From positions 62,001 to 126,000 of the forward strand of contig SFKX01000001.1 of the NCBI GenBank assembly GCA_004553625.1: a stretch of 64,000 nucleotides of DNA. The letters are read 5' to 3'. Positions 17,556 to 25,711 of this stretch are shown piece after piece; the first letter of the stretch is position 1, and each line of letters starts with the position of its first letter. The DNA comes from Clostridiales bacterium. Its GTDB lineage: Bacteria > Bacillota_A > Clostridia > Oscillospirales > Oscillospiraceae. A program made the position numbers and the translations under genes. Under the pieces are notes generated by a model. It saw only the letters and a program-made list of their open reading frames with translations, made no database searches and was not told the origin of the DNA.

Positions 17556-18515
17556 TTATTCTCCCGTTATGCCGGTCTTTTCGATGCTCTCCACAAATTG
17601 CCGCTGAATTATTACGTAGAGCAGGATGAGCGGAAGTATCGAGAGCAGAGTTCCGGCTAGGCGAATGGATTCATTCAACGCTCCGCCGGTGCTGACGCCG
17701 GAGGAGGAATAGAGTTTGTTGAAAGCGTCCACAAACTGCTGAAGGTGCATGGGAAGGGTCGTCACGGCCCCGGTCGAATACTGCGGTATCTGTGTCGTGT
17801 CGTTCCAAATCCAGATGAACGAGAACAGGTATGTCAGCACCAACGCAGGCTTTGCCATCGGCAAGGCTATGCGGAAGAATATCTTCCACGGCCCGGCCCC
17901 GTCTATTTTTGCCGCTTCGTCCATTGCCTTCGGATATGAGCTGAAGTAGTTGTAGAATATGAGCAGGAACACCGAGCTTTTGATGCCCTGGCCGAGCAGG
18001 CAGATGAGATACATCGGCCAGATAGTACCTACCAGTTTATAGGTATTGAAAAGCAGGAACCTAGGTATGGTCGTGACCTGGCTGGGGATGAGAAAGATGA
18101 ACACCGCGAGCACGACCCAGAGCTTCTTGAACGGCACGGGGTATCTCGCCAAACCGTAGCCCGCCATGGCAAGCGTCAGGGTCTGGAGTCCGGCCGGTAT
18201 CACCGTCATTATGAGAGAGTCCTTGAGTCCGTCCCAGAACTCCAGCGTCCTGGCAGCTTTTCTGAAACCCTCCAGTGTGAAGTGCGTCGGCACCCAGGTC
18301 ACCGTGGCATCCACCAGGTCGGCCGTGTCCATGAGGCTGACGGATATCATGTAGATAAGCGGGTAGATAAACACAAAGCCCAGGCCGGTAAGGATCAGGT
18401 AGGTCATCAACTTTGCCGGCACGCTTGAAGAACCCGCCTTGCCTCTGAAAAACCTTGCAAGCGCCTCGCCCACATTCAGGCGGGCAACTCTGCTCGCAGC
18501 TTTCCTTCGCATCAT
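17556..18515 (-). CDS. CUT1 sugar ABC transporter permease (MalG/AraQ type)
   Basis: 319 residues, six predicted membrane segments beginning ~37. The EAA loop for docking the ATPase is present (DEAAKIDGAGPWKIFF..ALP, around residue 218). The start overlaps the stop of the partner permease by 4 bases. Partners are the upstream permease and one of the two binding proteins. No ATPase gene is in the window; Clostridia usually share one MsmK/MsiK-type ATPase, encoded elsewhere. Confidence 0.93.
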   Translation of the reverse strand: MMRRKAASRVARLNVGEALARFFRGKAGSSSVPAKLMTYLILTGLGFVFIYPLIYMISVSLMDTADLVDATVTWVPTHFTLEGFRKAARTLEFWDGLKDSLIMTVIPAGLQTLTLAMAGYGLARYPVPFKKLWVVLAVFIFLIPSQVTTIPRFLLFNTYKLVGTIWPMYLICLLGQGIKSSVFLLIFYNYFSSYPKAMDEAAKIDGAGPWKIFFRIALPMAKPALVLTYLFSFIWIWNDTTQIPQYSTGAVTTLPMHLQQFVDAFNKLYSSSGVSTGGALNESIRLAGTLLSILPLILLYVIIQRQFVESIEKTGITGE

Positions 18516-19456
18516 TTTGACCCTCCCTTCTCACGGCGCTCCCTGAGCAGCAGGAAGGCAATGGTCATGAGCAGCATCAGGCAGAACGCGTATATCCACG
18601 ACATCGCCGCAGCAAAGCTGTACGGTCTGGCTATGTCCGTGATCGACTCCATGATCTTTGTGTTTGTGGCGTCGTCCGCCGCGGTGCCCATTTCAATTAT
18701 CGTATAGATTGTGTTCAGCATTATGATGGGCCGCAGATGCGGCAGGGTTATCTTCCAGAAAGCCTCCCAGGCCGAGGCCCCGTCTATTGACGCAGCCTCG
18801 TACATGCTGCTGTCGATCTTCTGGAGCGACACCAGAAAGACGATTATCTGGACGCCGCAGAACCAGAGTATCCTTATGAAGCTGTTCAAAATGCTCAGCA
18901 GCAGCGTTGACCAGCCCTTATCCAGCTCCATGAGTATCGAGCTGAGGCCCATTATGTCCATATCTATGCTCATGGCCGAGGTCTCGGTCAGCAGTTCGGA
19001 CATGACCGGACCGCTCATAATGATGACAGGCAGGAAAAAGATCATCCTGTACACCGTCCTGCCGCGAAAGCCTCGATTCAACAGCAGAGCGATGACCAGT
19101 GCGAACACTACGGAAATCGGTGTGCCTATGGCCACCTGTGTGACGGAAGTCACCAGCATGGTGGGATACTCCGTGTCGAGGAACAGGGCCTGCCTGAAAT
19201 ACTCCCAGCCTATTGGTTCCAGCGTTATCTCGCCAGGGCGTATCGCCACCTGGTTGAAGCTGATGACAATGGAATAGATCAGCGGGTAACAGGTTATTGC
19301 CAGAAAGCCGATTATCCAGGGCAGGAAAAAGATCAGGCCCGTGAGCGTCTCCCTTTGCCGGTTCTTTAGTCTGGGTGCGCCTGACTTTGGCAGCCTTGCA
19401 AGGCCCCGGCTGCGCTCTTTCTGTTTTACGGCTGTGCCGCTATTTGAGCCGCGCAT
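18512..19456 (-). CDS. CUT1 sugar ABC transporter permease (MalF/UgpA type)
   Basis: About 314 residues from ATG 19456 (GGGGGTG seven bases upstream); a GTG three codons earlier is possible. Six membrane segments start near residue 37 (LTGLIFFLPWIIGFLAI). EAA loop YEAASIDGASAWEAFWKITLP near residue 215. It follows the DUF5696 gene by 15 bases and overlaps the next permease by 4 bases, so it is translationally coupled. Together with that permease it forms the membrane core of a second importer in the operon. Confidence 0.93.
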   Translation of the reverse strand: MRGSNSGTAVKQKERSRGLARLPKSGAPRLKNRQRETLTGLIFFLPWIIGFLAITCYPLIYSIVISFNQVAIRPGEITLEPIGWEYFRQALFLDTEYPTMLVTSVTQVAIGTPISVVFALVIALLLNRGFRGRTVYRMIFFLPVIIMSGPVMSELLTETSAMSIDMDIMGLSSILMELDKGWSTLLLSILNSFIRILWFCGVQIIVFLVSLQKIDSSMYEAASIDGASAWEAFWKITLPHLRPIIMLNTIYTIIEMGTAADDATNTKIMESITDIARPYSFAAAMSWIYAFCLMLLMTIAFLLLRERREKGGSK

Positions 19457-19471
19457 ACGCCTCACCCCCCC

Positions 19472-21766
19472 TCATTCCACTATGGCAAACCAGCAAGGCT
19501 CAACGCTCACGCCATCCGCTGTCTGCACCTTGTCGGTATAGTTGACGTATATCTTTGCTCCGTTGTCATAGCTCACCCGCACAAAGCCGCTGTCAAGGCA
19601 GCAATGTTCCGTTATCCCATTGCCCCATACGCTGTTGAGCGCCGAGGACACGGTTTCATAGGCCTCTGTTATCTTTTCATGCCAGCCCTCAAAGCCCGCG
19701 GAGGAGTATTCCGCCTGCGCCGTATTCACAAGCTCAACACTGTCGCAGCCCACCACCACGAAAGACGGAGCCATTCCATACTCCACCAGCCTCAACAGCT
19801 TTTCTCTGGAGCAGGATGTCATATTCAGCGGTTCGGCGAACACCTCCGCACATCCGCTCAGGACTATCTGTAAAAACGGCACTGTGTCGCTCTCATACAG
19901 CAGTTGGCTGCTCACTGTTGGGGCGCTGAGAAATTGATCGGTATGCGCCCAGAAATACTGGTTCGGTTTATACATCGTCAGCTTGCCTTCGGACGAAAGT
20001 GTCTCGACCAGGCTCTCTGCAATTCCCAGGCTCTCTGTCCTGGTCACCTCTTTGCCCGACGTAAAATCGCTGTACAGCCTGAACGACAGCTGATCCAGAG
20101 CAAAGTCCGCTCCGTAGTTCCGGGAAAGCGCCGAGTCCACCGCGCGCTCCGCCCGGGAGAGGCGGTACACATAGGTCGTGTCGTACATGGCTCCGTAGAC
20201 ATTGAGAGAATTGAGCCACTTTATGACCATGCTGGAGAGGTTGTTGGCGGCTTCGGTGCGCTGCGTGATCTGGTCTTCGTTGGCTGTAAGCGGATTCAGG
20301 TACAGCTTCAGCTCTCCGCCGCCATTCTCCAACTGAGACCTCAGCTGCGCGAGCTCCTCCGAAGATCCAAGCTGTCCCATCAGCTTCGCGCCGGCCTCGT
20401 TGTTCTTGGAATAGCAGCGGTACACCATAAGCAGGTTTTCTATTCCGTCCCCGTTAAGCGAAGACACTATCTCCGATGCGTCTGAGAAAGATGTGAAGGT
20501 GCTTGTTGTGTTGAACAGGAAACCCTTTTTCTTGTCGGCTCCCAAAACCTCCAGCAGCATCGGCATGGTAGAAGAGACATCATCCCCGAGCTTTGTCAGC
20601 TCCCCGCTCTCAAGCAACAGGTCCCTGTACATCACGGCCATTCCGTCATAATCCGCAGCTTCTCCGTCGGTGAAGTAGAAGCTTATTTGGGGTTCAAACC
20701 GGTTCATGTCCGGCTGCGGCATCAGGGCGCCCGAACCCTCCTTGCGGTTTATGTTCATCATATACTTCTGGCGGTATTCGAACCGTGCCGCCGCCCAGTT
20801 ATAAGGGTTGTTCGTCAGTGCCGGAGTGGCGACGATGCTGGCATACTCCGCTCCGCTCTCGACTACCGCCAGAAAACCGTTCTGCCCCGCGCCGTGGACT
20901 ATGCCGTAGATCGGCATGAAAGCCTGACTCTCCTCTTTTATGTAAGCATAGCCTCCGTAACTGTAGTTTTCCACGCCCGCGTCCGGACCGTATACTCTGG
21001 CCGCATATGTGGAGACATAGTTTGCGGGCTCAAGGAAACGGATGAGTGCTCCCGTACCGTCGGGAATAAGCATATAGCCGTCTATATCCGCGCCATATGA
21101 AGAACCAAGGAACGGCATAAAGGTGACGGATTTGAGCATATAGCCCTTTTTGTCATCCTCGAGAAGTTTCTCCCTGAGGCTGCCTTCTACCACCTTGAAG
21201 CTCAGGCGGCTGCCCTCAAGCTCGACGGACACGTCCATCTCGATGCCCACGCTCTCGAACGCAACGCTGCAAATAAGCCCGTTTTCAGTCAACTTGTAGC
21301 TTACAGTGCCGTCCTTGCCTATGCTGAAACGGCTCTCGCCCCCGGAGCTGTCGAAGCACTCTATTGCCACGAGAGAATTGCCGTAACAGTTCCAGGTACT
21401 GTTTAGGCCCTCTGCCTCCTCAAGCGGCAGGCTGCCCCATATGTATCCGCTGTCCTTGTTCACAACTCTCAGGGCTCCGAACTGCCTGTTCAGCCATAGC
21501 TCCAGCTCATCCGATTCCGCAGCCTTTTCAAAGCCCTCCAGGTCAAATCGGCTTTCTACCAGCTCGTCGCTGTAAGGATGAATCTGACGATTTGAGTTCG
21601 CCTCGAGCATTCCTGATTGTAATGGGTTTCCCGATAGGGGGGCTGCTTGAAGCCCCCCTATCGGGCCGTCAGCGGAGCTGACGGCCGCGCTGGCAGTTGT
21701 TGTCATCAGAAGCGTCAATACCAAAATTAGTGCCGCGACCTTCATCATGCACTTATTGTAACGCAC
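19472..21766 (-). CDS. DUF5696-family secreted or membrane-attached protein
   Basis: 764 residues from GTG 21766 with GGAGGT eight bases upstream. Signal peptide ~1-28. A low-complexity piece (~29-52) coded by two perfect hairpins follows, then a beta-rich domain (~60-300, galactose-mutarotase-like) and an alpha/beta region (~390-680) that resembles a TIM-barrel glycosidase fold. No catalytic signature that I recognise. This family is regularly found inside CUT1 oligosaccharide loci, so a role in sugar binding or cleavage outside the cell is likely but unproven. The start overlaps the stop of the NHL/YIP1 gene by 14 bases. Confidence 0.75.
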   Translation of the reverse strand: MRYNKCMMKVAALILVLTLLMTTTASAAVSSADGPIGGLQAAPLSGNPLQSGMLEANSNRQIHPYSDELVESRFDLEGFEKAAESDELELWLNRQFGALRVVNKDSGYIWGSLPLEEAEGLNSTWNCYGNSLVAIECFDSSGGESRFSIGKDGTVSYKLTENGLICSVAFESVGIEMDVSVELEGSRLSFKVVEGSLREKLLEDDKKGYMLKSVTFMPFLGSSYGADIDGYMLIPDGTGALIRFLEPANYVSTYAARVYGPDAGVENYSYGGYAYIKEESQAFMPIYGIVHGAGQNGFLAVVESGAEYASIVATPALTNNPYNWAAARFEYRQKYMMNINRKEGSGALMPQPDMNRFEPQISFYFTDGEAADYDGMAVMYRDLLLESGELTKLGDDVSSTMPMLLEVLGADKKKGFLFNTTSTFTSFSDASEIVSSLNGDGIENLLMVYRCYSKNNEAGAKLMGQLGSSEELAQLRSQLENGGGELKLYLNPLTANEDQITQRTEAANNLSSMVIKWLNSLNVYGAMYDTTYVYRLSRAERAVDSALSRNYGADFALDQLSFRLYSDFTSGKEVTRTESLGIAESLVETLSSEGKLTMYKPNQYFWAHTDQFLSAPTVSSQLLYESDTVPFLQIVLSGCAEVFAEPLNMTSCSREKLLRLVEYGMAPSFVVVGCDSVELVNTAQAEYSSAGFEGWHEKITEAYETVSSALNSVWGNGITEHCCLDSGFVRVSYDNGAKIYVNYTDKVQTADGVSVEPCWFAIVE
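21630..21685. repeat. Two tandem perfect hairpins inside the DUF5696 coding sequence
   Basis: First stem CCCGATAGGGGGGCT (21630-21644), loop of six, exact complement (21651-21665). Second stem GCCGTCAGC (21665-21673), loop GGA, GCTGACGGC (21677-21685). They encode, in frame, the segment just after the signal peptide. Confidence 0.85.
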
Positions 21767-23816
21767 GATATCTCACCTCCTCAAACACCTCGAGCACGAA
21801 GGACAGCAGCTCGCGCCAGAGGATGAACAGCACAGCCGCAGCTATGATGGCCATTGCCATGAAGAACAGTGTTAACAGAACATTTGAAATAGTCTTTGGG
21901 ATGGTGTACATATTCGTCTCCCGTATCGATATGAAGACGAGAATACAGGTATATCCCAGTATCAGCCCGCAGAGCAGGTCATACATGAACATCTCCGTCC
22001 AGGTGAACACATATGACAACACTACCATCACAGGCCAGAACACGATAAAGGCGGTCAGCGAATAGCCGAGGATGACATACATCTGTTTGAATGTTGCCTT
22101 GCCTTCATTTATGGCGCTTATGAGGTATGTACCCACGAGGAACAGCGCGGCTGGCCCCACCTGAATCAGCGCTATGGCCAAGGGGCTGCTGCCTATCCAG
22201 TAGCCTCCTCCAAAAACGAACGAGGTCAGGCCTCGGCAGATCATGCTGACAGCAAAGGCCGTGATGTAGAGTATTGTCGCAGCGGCAAAACTGCCCCTGT
22301 CCTTTTGCTTTATGTAGTACGCCCCGTCTATCGGGTGCATGACCATATACCAGGCGTCCGTGGTCAGCTGTTTAATCAGAGGATGCCTGGATTTGAAGCG
22401 GTCCACCGCATCCGAAATGTATTCATGATAGGCATAGCGCTTTCTGGCAAAGTGGTCTGTCAGGCCCAGTGCGAACAGTATGACCACAGCGAGCAGCACC
22501 CACTCAATGTTCTGCCGCATCCACTCGCTGCGCATCTCCCAGAAGCAGTCCGAATAACGTTCCCTGTCCCCGCAAAGCTTGTAATACTCAGCCGCTTCAT
22601 CATAGCGCATGAGCTGGAAAAGCGCGTTTGCGTAGTCATAGTTTGCCATTGACGTATTGGGATTCATCTTCTGGACCTCGCGCCATGCGGCAAGGCTTTC
22701 CTCGTAGTTGCCGGCATTGTAGGCAGAGTTTGCCCGGTTGACCAGGTCGGCGAAGTCCGTGGGGCTCCAGACCTGTATGAGTCCGCGCTCTTTGTCCAGA
22801 AGATAGATGTTGCCGTTTTCATCAGTTTCAACAGCGCTTACGACCGTCATGACGCCGTTCCTGTCCGAGTTCGAGGCCCTGCCTCCGAACTGGTAGAGAA
22901 ACATGCCCTCGCTCGAGTATTCGTCTATGTAGCCGTTACTAGTCACGGCGTAGTAGTTGCCGTTTTCAGTCACAGACACGTCCACATAGTCCGGCCTTGT
23001 GTAGTTGCTTTCGGCAAAAGTATTTGTTCCGGCAAGATTCAGGCGCTTTATGGGGTCGAAGGACTCTCCCGTCTGCGAGACGGAAAAAACCATATTGTCA
23101 TCCGCAATGTCCAGAGCCACGATCGGGGGCGGGGTGCGGAGCAGCATCCGATCCTTCTGCTCGTCAGTGTAGAATATCTTTTGGAACCACTCTATGAGTG
23201 AAAGCCCCCCTGTCGTATTCGCGCCGAAAAAACCGTTGAAGCTGCCATCCGCATTGAATTGCAGTATGCCCTCGCTCGTGCCCTCACTGACTACGAATAT
23301 GGTGCCGAAGTCATTTACCGCCACTTTTTTGGGTTTATAGGGGCTCGAGCCGTAATAGCTTTCCTGAGGTCTGCCTATTCGGCTCAGCTCATTGCGGTCC
23401 GCTCCAAAGATGACAACCTCTTCCGCCCTGTAATCAGCAACGTATGCAGTTCCGTCGTCATCGAGCCATATGCCCGTTGGCCCGCTGAGTATCCCCTCTC
23501 CGAAGCTCTCGACCTTGCCGGTCTCCAATTCGTACACTACAATGCGCCCATTGCCTGAATCGGCAATGTAAAGGGAACCTTCATGTAAGAACATGTCTTC
23601 CGGTGAACTCAGACCTACATTGGTAAGATAGGTCCCGACAGGCACGAAGGCATCCTGGATCCTTACGGACATGCTTAGAGAATTCTGCTCAGCGCCGTAG
23701 GTCACGGTGTATGTGGTGCTGTCCATGGCCAGGGCGCCCGTCGCGCCGCCAAGCAGCGAAGCGGCCGCGAGGCAGCACAGCAGCACGGCAAATGCTCTTT
23801 TCAACTTTCCTCTCAT
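21753..23816 (-). CDS. NHL-repeat / TPR / YIP1-domain membrane protein
   Basis: 687 residues from ATG 23816 (GAGGT seven bases upstream; the GTG at 23825 is less likely). Signal sequence (~1-30), then an NHL-type beta-propeller (~60-360) with repeats such as PEDMFLHEGSLYIADSGNGR and PTGIWLDDDGTAYVADYRAE. A short TPR pair follows (~365-430, AYNAGNYEESLAAWREV, LMRYDEAAEYYKLCG), then a TM helix (~448-465) and a five-helix YIP1-like membrane domain (~495-680). It lies between permease genes and DUF5696 in one operon, so it probably serves the importer or senses sugar outside. Such three-part proteins recur in Firmicutes sugar loci; the function is unknown. Confidence 0.8.
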   Translation of the reverse strand: MRGKLKRAFAVLLCCLAAASLLGGATGALAMDSTTYTVTYGAEQNSLSMSVRIQDAFVPVGTYLTNVGLSSPEDMFLHEGSLYIADSGNGRIVVYELETGKVESFGEGILSGPTGIWLDDDGTAYVADYRAEEVVIFGADRNELSRIGRPQESYYGSSPYKPKKVAVNDFGTIFVVSEGTSEGILQFNADGSFNGFFGANTTGGLSLIEWFQKIFYTDEQKDRMLLRTPPPIVALDIADDNMVFSVSQTGESFDPIKRLNLAGTNTFAESNYTRPDYVDVSVTENGNYYAVTSNGYIDEYSSEGMFLYQFGGRASNSDRNGVMTVVSAVETDENGNIYLLDKERGLIQVWSPTDFADLVNRANSAYNAGNYEESLAAWREVQKMNPNTSMANYDYANALFQLMRYDEAAEYYKLCGDRERYSDCFWEMRSEWMRQNIEWVLLAVVILFALGLTDHFARKRYAYHEYISDAVDRFKSRHPLIKQLTTDAWYMVMHPIDGAYYIKQKDRGSFAAATILYITAFAVSMICRGLTSFVFGGGYWIGSSPLAIALIQVGPAALFLVGTYLISAINEGKATFKQMYVILGYSLTAFIVFWPVMVVLSYVFTWTEMFMYDLLCGLILGYTCILVFISIRETNMYTIPKTISNVLLTLFFMAMAIIAAAVLFILWRELLSFVLEVFEEVRYRALQ

Positions 23817-23826
23817 ACGCCCCACC

Positions 23827-24774
23827 TCACTTCATGCCGGAGTGGGACATGGTATTCATGACCCGGGATTGAAGTATGATGAACAGTACGAGGTTAGGGA
23901 TGAACATGATGAGTGTAGCCGCCGCCTGAAGGCCCAGGCCCGCCACCGCGCTGTTGCCGAGTATGCCGCTAGCTCCGGCCATGTTGTTGGCATTCGCGAG
24001 ATTGCTTGCGCCCGCCTGGTTTGACAGAGTGGTCATATAAAATGCGAATGTCTTGAGCGCCTCGTTGTTTATAAAATAGTTCGAGGCCTCCACGCTGCCC
24101 CAGGCCGACTGGAAAGCCAATATCGCCACGGTAGCAAGCGCGGGCGAAATATTCGGTATGACTATCTTCCTCAGTATCTGAAAGTCTCCTGCTCCGTCAA
24201 TCCTTGCAGCCTCTATCATCTCGTCCGGCAGCTCGTCAATGAATTGCTTTACCAGATACAGGCCCACAGGTATGGCCAGCAGCGGTATCACTTGCGCCCA
24301 GAAGGTATCCGTGAAGCCGAGCTTGCTCATGATTATGTATCTCGGTATGGCCACGGCGGCAGAAACGAACATAAGCGCCGCCTCGTTTATGCCGAAGAGG
24401 ATGTTCTTTAGCCTGTACTTCTTTTTCGACATGCAATAGGCTGCCATGGAGGTTATAAGCACCGAAAGCAGCACGACCACCAGCGTAGACAGCACACTGT
24501 TGAAAAGATATCTAGAAACTGGTATGGCCTTGTTGTCCGAGGTCGCGATAAGACTCTGAAAGTTTTGCAGAGTCGGCCTGAGCGTTATGAGGTTCGGAGG
24601 GTAGTTCAGCAGCTCATCCAGAGGCTTGAAAGCGTTAAAAATGATGAATATCATCGGGAAGGACATGAACACCATTATCGGCAGGAGGATTATGTAGAAT
24701 TTGATCTGGCTCCTGTCAAAGCGCGTGGGGTTGATGCCGGTAAGCCGGATGCGGTTTTTTCTCTTTGTCTTCAT
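23827..24774 (-). CDS. CUT1 sugar ABC transporter permease (MalG/AraQ type)
   Basis: 315 residues from ATG 24774 (AAGGAGG seven bases upstream, TGATG overlap with the previous stop). Six membrane helices from ~27; EAA loop IEAARIDGAGDFQILRKIVIP near residue 200. An Asn/Ala-rich insertion (SNLANANNMAGASG) lies between the last two helices. Pairs with the upstream MalF-type permease and the 966-residue binding protein. Confidence 0.93.
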   Translation of the reverse strand: MKTKRKNRIRLTGINPTRFDRSQIKFYIILLPIMVFMSFPMIFIIFNAFKPLDELLNYPPNLITLRPTLQNFQSLIATSDNKAIPVSRYLFNSVLSTLVVVLLSVLITSMAAYCMSKKKYRLKNILFGINEAALMFVSAAVAIPRYIIMSKLGFTDTFWAQVIPLLAIPVGLYLVKQFIDELPDEMIEAARIDGAGDFQILRKIVIPNISPALATVAILAFQSAWGSVEASNYFINNEALKTFAFYMTTLSNQAGASNLANANNMAGASGILGNSAVAGLGLQAAATLIMFIPNLVLFIILQSRVMNTMSHSGMK

Positions 24775-25709
24775 CACGCCGCCTCCTTATCCCTGAACAC
24801 CTTCTTGGACAGCTGAGATATGACCCATATGATGATAAGCACGATGACGGATATTGCCGCACTGTAACCCATCTCATACCGGACGAATGCGTGCTCATCA
24901 GCGTGTGTTATCAGCAGCTGTCCGGCATATCCTGGCGTCGGGTTCGCACCGGAGAGCTGGACGCCTATGTTGGCGTTCTGGAAGGCGTTGACGATGGCCA
25001 TGATGGCGCCGAACATCATGTGCGGCTTGATGGCCGGTATCGTCACATAAATGACCTCCTGGAGCCTGTTCGACACTCCGTCTATGTGAGCGGCCTCGTA
25101 CAGCTCGCGGTTAACGTTCAGGATACCCGCCAGCATGGAGAGGAAGCCTATGCCCATGCAGCTCCAGAGCGAGACGATTATCATGATCGTCATAATATAT
25201 TTCGAGTCCGACAGCCAGACTATCGGCTCCCTGATAATGTCCAGTTTCAGCAGGAAGGAGTTCAAATACCCCACTTTATCTCCTGCGAAGATCACCTGCC
25301 AGACATTCTGGATCATGGTGGGGCCTGTCATGGACGGCAAGTAGAGTATCGCAGCCATGATCGTTCTCGGTATGCGAGGCACCTGAGCCAACATCCAGGC
25401 CAGGATAAAGGCCAGGACATATCCGAAAACGCCGACTATGACCGCGTACTTGATGGTGTTCGGCAGGGCATAACCCGAAAATACGTCGTCGTTCGTGAGA
25501 ATGTTGATATAATTCTCCGCTCCCACCCAATTAGGACTCTGAATAGAGTTGAAGTCCGTGAACGACAGGCCGAAGGCCACAAGTATGGGGACGATTATAA
25601 ACACCACAAACAGCAGAACGAATGGAAGCTGAAGCCAAAACACCGCGTGTTTGTCCATCCGCCTAATAACAGCGGAGACACCGTTTTTAACTGCCCGTAT
25701 CGCAGCCAT
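24774..25709 (-). CDS. CUT1 sugar ABC transporter permease (MalF/UgpA type)
   Basis: 311 residues. First membrane segment ~24-48 (LQLPFVLLFVVFIIVPILVAF), six in total; EAA loop YEAAHIDGVSNRLQEVIYVTIP near residue 220. GGGGGAAG precedes ATG 25709, two bases after the binding-protein stop. Forms the importer core with the next gene. The ATPase must come from elsewhere. Confidence 0.93.
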   Translation of the reverse strand: MAAIRAVKNGVSAVIRRMDKHAVFWLQLPFVLLFVVFIIVPILVAFGLSFTDFNSIQSPNWVGAENYINILTNDDVFSGYALPNTIKYAVIVGVFGYVLAFILAWMLAQVPRIPRTIMAAILYLPSMTGPTMIQNVWQVIFAGDKVGYLNSFLLKLDIIREPIVWLSDSKYIMTIMIIVSLWSCMGIGFLSMLAGILNVNRELYEAAHIDGVSNRLQEVIYVTIPAIKPHMMFGAIMAIVNAFQNANIGVQLSGANPTPGYAGQLLITHADEHAFVRYEMGYSAAISVIVLIIIWVISQLSKKVFRDKEAA

Positions 25710-25711
25710 GC

